64,000 nt of DNA from contig CALMIK010000046.1 in the NCBI GenBank assembly GCA_937863995.1, positions 62,001-126,000 of the forward strand, in the 5' to 3' direction. This DNA comes from an uncultured Chelatococcus sp. (GTDB taxonomy: Bacteria; Pseudomonadota; Alphaproteobacteria; Rhizobiales; Beijerinckiaceae). Below are positions 26,856-37,514 of the stretch, in pieces. The position numbers and the translations under genes were made by a program. Numbering within the stretch: position 1 is the stretch's first letter; each line of letters opens with the position of its first letter. The notes under the pieces are model-generated. The model made no database searches and was not told the DNA's origin. It saw only the letters and a list, made by a program, of their open reading frames with translations.

Positions 26856-28058
26856 ATGACTGCCTCGGCCGGCTTCTCGCGCGCATCGCGGATCGCCAAC
26901 CTTGAGATTTCGGAAATCGTGCAGCTGTCGGAGCGGGCAGCCGCGCTGAAGGCCGAAGGGCGCGACGTGATCGCGCTGTCAACCGGCGAGCCGGATTTTC
27001 CGACGCCCGCCCACGTGATCGAAGCCGCCCACGCCGCAGCCCTTGCAGGCAAGACGCGCTATCCGGCAACGCTCGGGACAGCCGAACTGCGTGCGGCTAT
27101 CGCCGCGGCGAATGGCGCGAAGCCGGGCGAGGTCATCGTGTCGACCGGCGCCAAGCAGGTGCTGTCGAACGCCATGCTCGCCACGCTGAACCCCGGCGAC
27201 GAGGTGATCATGCCGGCGCCCTACTGGACGAGCTATTCCGATATCGTGGCGCTCGCCGGAGGGCGGCCGGTCGTGATCCCATGCGCCATGACGGAGGGCT
27301 TCAAGCTCGGGGCCGAGGCGCTCGAGGCTGCGATCACGCCGCGCACGCGCTGGCTGATGCTGAATTCGCCGTCGAACCCGTCCGGCGCGATCTATTCCGC
27401 CGCTGAAATCCGCGCGCTCGCCGAGGTTCTCGCGCGTCATCCGCATGTCTGGGTGCTCTCCGACGAAATCTACGACCACCTGAGCTACGAGCCCTTCACG
27501 CCGTTCAAGGCAGCCGCGCCGGAACTGGCGGGCCGGCTGCTCGTCGTCAATGGCGTCTCCAAGGCCTACGCCATGACCGGCTGGCGGATCGGCTGGGGCG
27601 TGGGGCCTGCGGAACTCATCCGCGCGATGGGCGCTGTGCAGGGCCAGATCACCTCGGGCGCCTGCTCGATCGCGCAGGCGGCGGCGCTCGCGGCGCTCAC
27701 CGGCGATCAGGGCCTGCTCGACGAGCGGCGCACGGCGATGCAGGCCCGGCGCGACCGGGTGACCGCCGCCCTGAACGCGACGCCCGGCATCGTCTGCCCG
27801 GTGCCGGACGGCGCCTTCTATGTCTTTCCCGATATTTCGGATGCGATCGCTTATGGCGGCTTCGATTCCGACGCGGCGCTCTGCGGCTGGCTGCTGGACG
27901 AAGCGGGCGTCGCCATCGTGCCGGGCCGCGCCTTCGGCCTGCCGGGCCACGCGCGCCTGTCCTTCGCCTACGCCGACGCGGAACTTGAGGCCGGCCTGTC
28001 GCGCATTCGGACGGCACTCGACACGCGGCTGGAAGACCGCGCCGCCGACATCGCCTGA
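26856..28058 (+). CDS. Class I aminotransferase (aspartate aminotransferase type)
   Basis: A 400-residue PLP enzyme. The PLP lysine is K236 in NGVSKAYAMTGWRIG, SPSNPSG binds the cofactor region near residue 172, and SDEIYDHLSYE carries the conserved Asp and Tyr. AGGAGGAAT precedes the ATG. In this cluster it is a good candidate for turning 2-aminoadipate into 2-oxoadipate, the substrate of HglS. General aspartate or other transamination is the alternative. Confidence 0.85.
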   Translation: MTASAGFSRASRIANLEISEIVQLSERAAALKAEGRDVIALSTGEPDFPTPAHVIEAAHAAALAGKTRYPATLGTAELRAAIAAANGAKPGEVIVSTGAKQVLSNAMLATLNPGDEVIMPAPYWTSYSDIVALAGGRPVVIPCAMTEGFKLGAEALEAAITPRTRWLMLNSPSNPSGAIYSAAEIRALAEVLARHPHVWVLSDEIYDHLSYEPFTPFKAAAPELAGRLLVVNGVSKAYAMTGWRIGWGVGPAELIRAMGAVQGQITSGACSIAQAAALAALTGDQGLLDERRTAMQARRDRVTAALNATPGIVCPVPDGAFYVFPDISDAIAYGGFDSDAALCGWLLDEAGVAIVPGRAFGLPGHARLSFAYADAELEAGLSRIRTALDTRLEDRAADIA

Positions 28059-28115
28059 AGCGCCATTCAAGCAAGACCCCGGAAGAACGGGGAGAGGACA
28101 GGAAGGAGGATAGTC

Positions 28116-30305
28116 ATGGGCCGTTCAGTTATCGTGCATGAGAACTTCCTGCGCCGGGTGCCGGCCGGGGATTTTCCACCCGGCCCAGCGCCGTCCGGGC
28201 CGCTGACGAATCCGCAGGCGGTATCGCTGTTTCGCTCGGGCTGCCTGTCGCGGGCGCTGGATCGCACCAGCCGGGCGATGCAGGCGGCGGGAACGGGCTT
28301 CTACACCATCGGCTCGTCCGGCCACGAAGGGCTTGCGGCCGTCGCGGCAGCGCTGCGCCCCACCGACATGGCCTTCCTGCATTACCGCGACGCGGCGTTC
28401 CAGATCCAGCGGGCCGAGCAGGTGCCGGGCCAGTCGATCGCGTGGGACATGCTGCTGTCCTTCGCCTGTTCCTCCGAGGATCCGATCTCGGGCGGGCGGC
28501 ACAAGGTGCTGGGCTCGAAGGCGCTGTCCATTCCGCCCCAAACGTCGACCATCGCCAGCCATCTGCCCAAGGCGGTCGGCGCCGCCTATGCGATCGGCGC
28601 GGCGAAAAGGCATCGGCCCGAGCATGCGACCCTGCCGGACGACGCCATCATCTATTGCAGCTTCGGCGACGCCTCGGCCAACCACTCCACCGCGCAGGGC
28701 GCGTTCAACGCCGCGCAGTGGACCTCCTATCAAGGGGTGCCTCTGCCGATCCTGTTCTGTTGCGAGGACAACGGCATCGGCATTTCCACCAGAACGCCCG
28801 CCGGCTGGATCGCCGCGACGTTCTCCAACCGGCCCGGCATCAAGTATTTCGCCTGCGACGGGCTCGACATCTACGACACCTACGCCACGGCGCAGGCGGC
28901 GGCGCATTACGTCCGCACCCGCCGCAAGCCCGCCTTCCTGCACGTGCGCACAGTCCGCCTCTACGGCCACGCCGGCGCCGATCTGCCGACGACCTACCTG
29001 CCCAAGGCCGATGTCGAGGCCGAGGAGGCGAACGATCCGCTGCTGCATTCGGTGCGGCTGCTGGCGGAAGCGGGCGCGCTCCGGCCGCATGAGGCGCTGG
29101 CGATCTACACGGAAACCGCGGAGCGCGTGTCGCGCATCGCCGCCGAGGCGGTGACGCGGCCGCGTCTGCGCACCGCCGGCGACGTCATGGCGTCGCTGAT
29201 CCCGCCCCGGCGCGCCTGCCGGGCGAGCAACGGACCGGACGGCGACACCCGCGCGCAGGCCTTCGGCGGCGACCTTAAGGCGATGGACGAGCCGCAAATC
29301 ATGTTGCGCCTCATCAACTGGGCGCTGACCGACCTGATGCTGGCCCACAACGAAGTCGTCGTGATGGGCGAGGATGTGGGCCGCAAGGGCGGTGTCTACG
29401 GCGTCACGCAGAAGCTCGTCCAGCGCTTCGGACCGGACCGGGTGATCGATACCCTGCTCGACGAACAGTCGATACTTGGCCTTGCCATCGGCATGGGACA
29501 GAACGGGTTCGTGCCGATGCCCGAGATCCAGTTCCTCGCCTATCTGCACAATGCAGAGGACCAGATTCGTGGCGAGGCGGCGACGCTGCCGTTCTTCTCC
29601 AACGGCCAGTTCACCAATCCCATGGTGCTGCGCATCGCGGGGCTCGGCTATCAGAAGGGTTTCGGCGGACATTTCCACAACGACAACTCGGTGGCCGTTC
29701 TGCGCGACATTCCGGGCGTGATCCTCGCCGTGCCGTCGAACGGCGCCGACGCAGCGCGGATGTTGCGCGAATGCGTGCGGCTGGCGCGGGAAGAACAACG
29801 GGTGGTCGTGTTTCTGGAACCCATCGCGCTTTATCCGATGCGCGACCTGCATGCCGAAAAGGACGGGCTGTGGCTGCGCCGCTATCCCGACCCGGCCGAG
29901 ACGATTGCGCTCGGCGAAGTCGGCGTGGAGGGCGCGGGCGAGGACATCGCCATCGTCACTTTCGGCAACGGCGTGTATCTGTCGCATCGCGCGCTGCCCC
30001 GGATCGAGGCGGCGGGGTTGAAGGCGCGTATCGTCGATTTGCGCTGGCTCTCGCCCTTGCCCAAGGACGCCCTGACGGCCGCGGTGCGCGGCTGCCGCCA
30101 TGTGCTGGTCGTCGATGAAACCCGCCATTCCGGCGGCGTGGCCGAGGCGCTGATGGCGCATTTCCATGAGCATTCGCCGGCGAAACTGGCGCGGCTGACG
30201 GCCGAGGACAGTTTCATCCCCACCGGCCCCGCCTATGCCGCGACCATGCCGTCGGCGGACGGCATCGTATCCGCCGCGATCGCACTCACCGGAGCGCAGC
30301 CATGA
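28116..30305 (+). CDS. Fused alpha-beta E1 of a 2-oxoacid dehydrogenase (TPP enzyme)
   Basis: A 729-residue fusion. Residues about 30-370 are the E1-alpha domain, with the thiamine diphosphate motif GDASANHSTAQGAFNAAQWT from residue 184 and CCEDNGIGIST after it. Residues about 388-729 are the E1-beta (transketolase) domain, with VVVMGEDVGRKGGVYGVT. The start follows AGGAGG-like sequence. No E2 or E3 subunit is encoded in the window, so it must borrow those or act alone. Branched-chain or 2-oxoadipate-type substrates are possible; its position between aminoadipate and glutarate genes favours 2-oxoadipate to glutaryl-CoA, as inference. Confidence 0.82.
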   Translation: MGRSVIVHENFLRRVPAGDFPPGPAPSGPLTNPQAVSLFRSGCLSRALDRTSRAMQAAGTGFYTIGSSGHEGLAAVAAALRPTDMAFLHYRDAAFQIQRAEQVPGQSIAWDMLLSFACSSEDPISGGRHKVLGSKALSIPPQTSTIASHLPKAVGAAYAIGAAKRHRPEHATLPDDAIIYCSFGDASANHSTAQGAFNAAQWTSYQGVPLPILFCCEDNGIGISTRTPAGWIAATFSNRPGIKYFACDGLDIYDTYATAQAAAHYVRTRRKPAFLHVRTVRLYGHAGADLPTTYLPKADVEAEEANDPLLHSVRLLAEAGALRPHEALAIYTETAERVSRIAAEAVTRPRLRTAGDVMASLIPPRRACRASNGPDGDTRAQAFGGDLKAMDEPQIMLRLINWALTDLMLAHNEVVVMGEDVGRKGGVYGVTQKLVQRFGPDRVIDTLLDEQSILGLAIGMGQNGFVPMPEIQFLAYLHNAEDQIRGEAATLPFFSNGQFTNPMVLRIAGLGYQKGFGGHFHNDNSVAVLRDIPGVILAVPSNGADAARMLRECVRLAREEQRVVVFLEPIALYPMRDLHAEKDGLWLRRYPDPAETIALGEVGVEGAGEDIAIVTFGNGVYLSHRALPRIEAAGLKARIVDLRWLSPLPKDALTAAVRGCRHVLVVDETRHSGGVAEALMAHFHEHSPAKLARLTAEDSFIPTGPAYAATMPSADGIVSAAIALTGAQP

Positions 30306-31339
30306 AGACAGCCGTGGTGATCTGCCCCGGACGGGGCACCTATAACGCCGACGAACTGGGCTACCTGGGCCGGCATTTTCCCGATTCCGCCCTGCTCGCG
30401 GCATTCGACGCCCAACGCGCCGAAGCCGGTCAGAGCACCCTGTCCGAACTCGATGGCGCGGAACGCTTTTCGCTCGCCCGGCATTCGCGCGGCGACAACG
30501 CATCGGGGCTGATCTTCGCCGCGACCCTCGGCGATTTTCTGTCCATCGACCGCGAGGCCGTGCGGATCGTTGCCGTAACCGGCAATTCGATGGGATGGTA
30601 TTCGGCCCTGGCCTGCGGCGGCGCGCTATCGCCGGAGAACGGCTTTCGCGTCGCCAACACCATGGGCACCCTGATGCAAAAGGCCCTGATCGGCGGGCAG
30701 TTGATCTACCCGTGGGTGGACGAGAACTGGAAGCCGCGCCGCGACCGCAAGGCAGGACTGCTGGCGCTGGTGCGGGACATCGGCCAACGGCCCGGCCACA
30801 GCCTGTTCCTGTCGATCGACCTCGGCGGCATGCTGGTGCTGGCCGGCGACGAGGCGGGGCTCGCGGCGTTCGAGGCCGCTGTCGAGCCGGTGCAGCGCCG
30901 GTTCCCGATGCGGCTCGGCAATCACGCGGCCTTTCACACGCCGCTTCAGGCGCCCGTCGCGCAGCAGGGCCGCGCCCTGCTGTCGCCCGCCCTGTTCGGC
31001 CAGCCCATGCTGCCGATGATCGACGGGCGCGGCGCCATCTGGTGGCCGGGCGCGACGGACATCGAGGCGCTGTGGGATTACACGCTCGGCGCGCAGGTAA
31101 CGGAGAGCTACGACTTCAGCCGCGCCCTCGCCGTCGCGGCGCGCGAATTTGCGCCGGATCTGTTCATCGTCACCGGGCCCGGCACGACACTGGGAGGCGC
31201 CGTGGCACAATCGCTCATCGTGGCCGACTGGCGCGGGATGGACAGCAGGGAAGCCTTCCGCGCCCTGCAGGACAAGGCGCCGCTGCTCGTCTCGATGGGC
31301 ATGGCGGAACAGCGCGGGACCGTGACCGGGGGCGCCTGA
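30302..31339 (+). CDS. FabD-like ACP/CoA acyltransferase, atypical
   Basis: A 345-residue alpha/beta hydrolase-fold acyltransferase of the FabD type, overlapping the E1 gene by ATGA. The nucleophile elbow is GNSMG with S96 (canonical GHSxG), and catalytic H212 is in NHAAFHTPL. The Arg that binds a malonyl carboxylate in RGxxM is Met121 here (TMGTLMQ), and the N-terminal GQGxQ loop reads CPGRGTY. So it probably does not use malonyl-CoA. Coupling to E1 suggests it moves an acyl group made by, or fed to, that enzyme. Function unknown. Confidence 0.75.
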   Translation: MKTAVVICPGRGTYNADELGYLGRHFPDSALLAAFDAQRAEAGQSTLSELDGAERFSLARHSRGDNASGLIFAATLGDFLSIDREAVRIVAVTGNSMGWYSALACGGALSPENGFRVANTMGTLMQKALIGGQLIYPWVDENWKPRRDRKAGLLALVRDIGQRPGHSLFLSIDLGGMLVLAGDEAGLAAFEAAVEPVQRRFPMRLGNHAAFHTPLQAPVAQQGRALLSPALFGQPMLPMIDGRGAIWWPGATDIEALWDYTLGAQVTESYDFSRALAVAAREFAPDLFIVTGPGTTLGGAVAQSLIVADWRGMDSREAFRALQDKAPLLVSMGMAEQRGTVTGGA

Positions 31340-31365
31340 CGGAAACCGGCATACCACGCCGACCG

Positions 31366-32559
31366 TTACGGGTTTGACCGCGCCTTTTCGGCTGCGTCGA
31401 GTTCGGCCAGGATCTCCGCCGTATGTTCGCCTATGCCCGGAGAGCGGCGATCGAGCGCAAGGCTGGCGCCCGACAGGGTGATCGGCGTGCGGACGCCGGG
31501 CACGCCTTGCGGCGCGATCTGCATGCCGCGCGCCTTGATTTGCGGATCGGCGAAAACGTCCGCCACCGTGTTGATGGGACCTGCCGGCACGCCCTCGGCT
31601 TCCAGCGCGGCGAGCAGCGTGTCGCGCGGCCACGCGGCGATGGCTGAGCCCAAAAGCGCCGTCAGCGCATCCCGGTTGGCGACACGGTCGGCATTGGTGG
31701 AAAAGCGCGGATCAGCCGCGAGCGCGTCGAGGCCGAGCACCCGCGCGAGCCGGCCGAACTGGCCATCGTTGCCCACGGCGACGATGACGAAGCCGTCCGC
31801 GACCGCGAAGGTCTGATAGGGCGCGATATTGGGATGCGCGTTGCCGAGCCGGTGCGGCGCGACGCCGGACGCAAGGTAATTCATGGCCTGGTTCGCCAGC
31901 ACGCCGGTGATGCAGTCGAACAGGGCCATGTCCACATGCTGGCCGAGGCCGGTGTGCTGGCGCTGCAGCAACGCGGCCTGGATGGCGATCACGCCGTACA
32001 GGCCGGTGAAGATATCGACGAAGGCAACGCCTGTTTTCTGCGGCGCGCCGTCCGGCTCCCCGGTCAGGTCCATGATCGCGCCCATGCCCTGAATCATGAA
32101 ATCGTAGCCGGCGCGTTTGGCATAGGGACCCGTCTGGCCGAACCCCGTGACCGAGCAATAGATCAGGCGCGGATTGATCTCGCGCAGGGTTTCGTAGTCG
32201 AGGCCGTATTTGGCGAGGCCACCGACCTTGAAGTTCTCCACGACCACGTCCGCGTCGCGCACGAGGCGGTGCACCAGCGCACGCCCCTCCTCCGTCGTGA
32301 AGTCGGCGGTTATGGAGCGCTTGCCCCGGTTGCACGCATGGAAATAGGCCGCAGACGTTTCGCCTTCCACGGTGATGAAAGGCGGTCCCCAGCTGCGTGT
32401 GTCGTCTCCCTGCGGGCTTTCGACCTTGACGACGTCTGCGCCGAGATCCGCCAGCGTCTGGCCGATCCACGGGCCGGCAAGGATGCGCGCCAGCTCGATG
32501 ACCCTCAGCCCCGAAAGGGGCGCTTCCGCTGCGCCGGAACCGTGGTTGACCTCGGGCAT
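31366..32559 (-). CDS. CaiB/BaiF (family III) CoA transferase, probably glutarate CoA transferase
   Basis: A 397-residue family III CoA transferase. RVIELARILAGPWIGQTLAD and LGADVVKVESPQGDDTR at the N-terminus bind CoA; the catalytic Asp is in GVAFVDIFTGLYGV near residue 170. It is on the same strand 87 bp downstream of glutaryl-CoA dehydrogenase, the arrangement known for the glutarate CoA transferase (SugCT/GcoT) that loads glutarate with CoA from succinyl-CoA. Same-family racemases are the alternative. Confidence 0.82.
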   Translation of the reverse strand: MPEVNHGSGAAEAPLSGLRVIELARILAGPWIGQTLADLGADVVKVESPQGDDTRSWGPPFITVEGETSAAYFHACNRGKRSITADFTTEEGRALVHRLVRDADVVVENFKVGGLAKYGLDYETLREINPRLIYCSVTGFGQTGPYAKRAGYDFMIQGMGAIMDLTGEPDGAPQKTGVAFVDIFTGLYGVIAIQAALLQRQHTGLGQHVDMALFDCITGVLANQAMNYLASGVAPHRLGNAHPNIAPYQTFAVADGFVIVAVGNDGQFGRLARVLGLDALAADPRFSTNADRVANRDALTALLGSAIAAWPRDTLLAALEAEGVPAGPINTVADVFADPQIKARGMQIAPQGVPGVRTPITLSGASLALDRRSPGIGEHTAEILAELDAAEKARSNP

Positions 32560-32646
32560 GGCCGGATACCTCGAAAAAGAGCCGCCCGCATCGGTCTTCC
32601 CCGGTGGGATTTCCGACGCAGGCGCAGTTGCGGGAGAGACAGGGGC

Positions 32647-33834
<1,188 letters not shown>

Positions 33835-33955
33835 GGCATGGATCTCCCTATCCGGCGTTTCGGCGGCGCGCTGCATTTCCCGCGCGCTACGCTTCTAATG
33901 ACGGTAACATGCATGGATTCACGATCGGGCTCAAACGATGTTTACTCATCGCAAT

Positions 33956-33972
33956 CATGAGATATATTCATG
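33956..33972. promoter_or_regulatory. Candidate LysR operator between gcdH and its regulator
   Basis: CATGA (33956-33960) and TCATG (33968-33972) flank a 7-nt AT core, an interrupted dyad in the 151-bp divergent region just before the LysR start. A second weaker ATG-rich half-site follows. Role inferred from position. Confidence 0.45.
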
Positions 33973-33985
33973 TATTATGATCACT

Positions 33986-34897
33986 ATGCAACGCCGCCTG
34001 CTGCCCGCCACGAAGGCACTGGCCGCTTTCGAGGCCGTGGCCAGACTGGGCAGCTTCTCTGCGGCGGCGCAAGAGCTGTCGCTGACCCAGAGCGCCGTCT
34101 CCAAGCAGATGGCGGTGCTTGAGGGGCAACTCGGCATCGCGCTTTTCGAGCGCAACGGCCGCGGCATCGTTCCCACGAAAGAAGGCGTCGCCTACGCCGA
34201 CGCCGTCGCGCAAGCGCTGTCGATAATCCGCGCGGCGTCGCTGCGGGCGATGTCCGGCAAGGCCGGGCAGATCCTCAATCTGGCCATGCTGCCGACTTTC
34301 GGCACCCGCTGGCTGATGCCGCGCATTCCCTCATTTATCGTCCAGCATCCGGAAGTGACCCTCAACTTCGCCACGCGCATCGGGCACCTCGACATCGCCA
34401 CCGACGATTTCGACGCGGCGATCCAGATCGGCACGCCGGAATGGCCGGGAATGGAAGCCACTTTCCTGATGCACGAGACGGTGGCGCCCATGGCAAGCCC
34501 GGCGTTTCTGCGCGAACATCCGGTCGCCACGCCGGAGGATCTCATGCGGTTGCCGCTGTTGCACATGGGATCGCGCCCGGAGGCGTGGGAGCACTGGTTC
34601 GGCACTTTGGGCGCGCCCGCGCCGGCCATGCACGGCATGCGCTTCGAGCAGTTCTCGACCGTGGCGCAGGCATGCATCGCCGGTGTCGGCATCGCGCTGC
34701 TGCCGCAATTCCTGATCACGGCGGAAATCGAGAGCCGGCAGTTGGTCGTGGCCTACGATCACCCTGTCAGAAGCCCGCGCTCCTACTACCTGCTGTCGCC
34801 GCATGCGCGAGCGGAACTCCCCCCTGTCGTCGCGTTCCGGGACTGGCTGACCGCCGAAATCGCGCTATGGACCCGGGAAATGGACACGAGCGCGTAG
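33986..34897 (+). CDS. gcdR: LysR-family regulator of glutarate genes (GcdR-like)
   Basis: A 303-residue LysR protein. Helix-turn-helix SFSAAAQELSLTQSAVSKQM is near residues 23-42; the effector domain contains PSFIVQHPEVTLNFATRIGH. Divergent from gcdH and the CoA transferase gene, as GcdR usually is. The start is uncertain: ATGs at 33938, 33977 and 33986 are in frame and none has a clear ribosome site; 33986 matches where the family normally begins (MQRRLLPATKALAAFEA). Confidence 0.8.
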   Translation: MQRRLLPATKALAAFEAVARLGSFSAAAQELSLTQSAVSKQMAVLEGQLGIALFERNGRGIVPTKEGVAYADAVAQALSIIRAASLRAMSGKAGQILNLAMLPTFGTRWLMPRIPSFIVQHPEVTLNFATRIGHLDIATDDFDAAIQIGTPEWPGMEATFLMHETVAPMASPAFLREHPVATPEDLMRLPLLHMGSRPEAWEHWFGTLGAPAPAMHGMRFEQFSTVAQACIAGVGIALLPQFLITAEIESRQLVVAYDHPVRSPRSYYLLSPHARAELPPVVAFRDWLTAEIALWTREMDTSA

Positions 34898-34993
34898 GTC
34901 ACTCGTTACGTCGCAGGCGTTCGTCAGCCCGCCCGGAAACGGCATCCGACCTTCCGCCGCGCGTCGAAAACCAGCAGAACCGGCATCATCCGC

Positions 34994-35033
34994 GCCCAAC
35001 TGGCGTTCCGGCACGACGGAACGCCAGTTGGGC
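34994..35033. other. Perfect 17-bp inverted repeat before the CRISPR array
   Basis: Arms 34994-35010 (GCCCAACTGGCGTTCCG) and 35017-35033 are exact reverse complements around a 6-nt loop. No T-run follows on either strand, so it is not a standard intrinsic terminator. The remainder of the 323-bp gap 34898-35220 holds no gene I can support; it separates the glutarate module from the old end of the CRISPR array. Confidence 0.6.
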
Positions 35034-35220
35034 AGGATCAGACGGTTTCAGGCCGCAGGACGCGTCTCTAACCAAAGATCGCACCTGCATCATACTGGCC
35101 GATGACGCATGCTCCCTGCGGAACCAGGAACAATCTCAAGCCGCCGGTCAGCATCTCACAGACGTTTTCCGTGACCTTGTGCCGTGATCTAACCGGGAAC
35201 ATAGGACTGTGCGATCAGCA

Positions 35221-37310
35221 CGCTTTACCCACGCCCCCACGCGGAGGGCGACAGGGCTGCCGCGCAGGGGCAGCAGGAGGCAGCATGTTTCTACCCACGC
35301 CCCCACGCGGAGGGCGACACGGTGAGCGCAAGAAGCGCGGTCGGCCGCGGAAGTTTCTACCCACGCCCCCACGCGGAGGGCGACCAGATGCTCCTTGCGG
35401 CCGATATCGCGATGATCGTTTCTACCCACGCCCCCACGCGGAGGGCGACCGCCCTCCCTCATTTTTCCGGGTGCACCGGCGAGGTTTCTACCCACGCCCC
35501 CACGCGGAGGGCGACTTGCCGCGGCAGCCCTGGCCGCGGCGAGCAACCTGTTTCTACCCACGCCCCCACGCGGAGGGCGACCTTGCCGTCTGACTGGATA
35601 CGCGCCGCCACCTGCGGTTTCTACCCACGCCCCCACGCGGAGGGCGACTGTCTGCCTGCATCAACATCAGCGGCCACACCCGGTTTCTACCCACGCCCCC
35701 ACGCGGAGGGCGACGTACAAGGAGTCGAGGGTGGCATCACGTCCGTAAGCGTTTCTACCCACGCCCCCACGCGGAGGGCGACAGGCGGGATGGCTATGAT
35801 CCCGCCCGCCATAAGGAGTTTCTACCCACGCCCCCACGCGGAGGGCGACACGTGGTCAGTGAGTGCACAGGCGGGCGGGCAGATGTTTCTACCCACGCCC
35901 CCACGCGGAGGGCGACGATCGGGTTGTTGTTGTTGTCGATGGGCGCGTATTCGTTTCTACCCACGCCCCCACGCGGAGGGCGACGCGCTCCCGGCCCTGC
36001 TGACAGCCTGTTGAATTCGCAGTTTCTACCCACGCCCCCACGCGGAGGGCGACGTCAACTGACTCCCGGATGATGACGCCGCTATCAGGTTTCTACCCAC
36101 GCCCCCACGCGGAGGGCGACGCGAGATCACGACCGGGCTGCGCGAGATCGGAAAGTTTCTACCCACGCCCCCACGCGGAGGGCGACGGCGCGGGAGCGGC
36201 AGCTCGGCGAATGGGTAACGCGTTTCTACCCACGCCCCCACGCGGAGGGCGACCGCGACAAGCCGCGCGGTGGCAAGGAGCGCGGGAGTTTCTACCCACG
36301 CCCCCACGCGGAGGGCGACAGCGACCCCGAACGACAGCGACGCCAATCTCAAGTTTCTACCCACGCCCCCACGCGGAGGGCGACTGCGCCAGTATCGCGC
36401 GCTGACCGGCGAGGGGAGGTTTCTACCCACGCCCCCACGCGGAGGGCGACCCTCGACCGCGTCATCGAACGGCAGGGAGGCGTAGTTTCTACCCACGCCC
36501 CCACGCGGAGGGCGACCAAGCAGCGCGGTGGGCGAGTATGCTACGGTATAGTTTCTACCCACGCCCCCACGCGGAGGGCGACTTCGCCCCCCCCAAGAGC
36601 GTGATGTTTCCCGCCACGTTTCTACCCACGCCCCCACGCGGAGGGCGACTTCGCCCGACGAGCACCTTGCCGAGCTGCATCGGCTGTTTCTACCCACGCC
36701 CCCACGCGGAGGGCGACATGCGATGGGGGTGTGGTTGGGGTGTAGCGGCGTGTTTCTACCCACGCCCCCACGCGGAGGGCGACCCGAATGGTTTGAGCTT
36801 CTTACGGAGCTTGGTGATGTTTCTACCCACGCCCCCACGCGGAGGGCGACCGCGAGTTCTGAGATTAGCGCTGTTCTCAAAAGCGTTTCTACCCACGCCC
36901 CCACGCGGAGGGCGACAATCCGGGCGCTGCGGGAGGAGGTGGCGGGCCTGTTTCTACCCACGCCCCCACGCGGAGGGCGACGTTCGGCCGGAAGCGCATT
37001 AAAGAGCTGGAAGAAGTTTCTACCCACGCCCCCACGCGGAGGGCGACTGCCGATCGGGAAACCCCATGACCGGTGGTTGAAGTTTCTACCCACGCCCCCA
37101 CGCGGAGGGCGACCGGATAAACTGGCCCTCCAGTGTCCAGCTTTGGAGTTTCTACCCACGCCCCCACGCGGAGGGCGACAACCCTCGATGGCGGCGACCT
37201 TGGTTGCAAGGGCGTTTCTACCCACGCCCCCACGCGGAGGGCGACATCGTGGGCGAACCTTGTTGCCATCGCCGATTTGTTTCTACCCACGCCCCCACGC
37301 GGAGGGCGAC
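35221..37310 (-). CRISPR. Type I-C CRISPR array, 32 repeats and 31 spacers
   Basis: The 32-bp repeat reads GTCGCCCTCCGCG...GGGTAGAAAC on the minus strand, which is the type I-C pattern. I located 32 copies; the 31 from 35287 to 37279 appear identical. The copy at 35221-35252 differs at four of its last five bases on the minus strand, which marks the old, leader-distal end. Spacers are 33-37 bp, most often 34. The newest end is at 37310 next to cas2, so transcription runs on the minus strand away from the cas genes. Open frames across the array are artefacts of the repeat. Confidence 0.98.
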
Positions 37311-37514
37311 TGCCTTTGCCTTAGCAGACTGTTTGAGCAAAGGAATAGTCGCTTGTGGTGCGAACGTGTCTTTTGGGAGGGGCTTATCGAAGGATTGCCG
37401 GTGATGGGATATGAAAATCTGAATTATTTCAGATATTTGCCTTATGTGCGAACGTCCCGGCTTTGTGCGGCACGCTTGGGGTTCGCGCATCGTCGGTGCT
37501 GGACTTGCGGATGA
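37311..37514 (-). promoter_or_regulatory. CRISPR leader
   Basis: 204 bp between the cas2 stop and the first repeat, more AT-rich than its surroundings. It has a palindrome ATCTGAA-TTAT-TTCAGAT at 37417-37434 and two copies of GTGCGAACGT at 37358-37367 and 37446-37455, 88 bp apart. The leader should hold the array promoter and the sequences read by Cas1-Cas2 during spacer insertion. Confidence 0.8.

Noticed and set aside
28125-30503. Very long minus-strand open frame opposite the fused E1 gene
   Set aside because: Shadow frame; the plus strand carries clear TPP-enzyme motifs throughout.
30302-31339. Housekeeping malonyl-CoA:ACP transacylase (fabD)
   Set aside because: The carboxylate-binding Arg and the GQGxQ loop are changed and no other fab gene is nearby.
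35102-37225. Several open frames across the CRISPR array, with repeated Pro/Arg-rich motifs on both strands
   Set aside because: They are translations of the 32-bp repeat plus spacers; the repetition is at DNA level and no ribosome sites exist.
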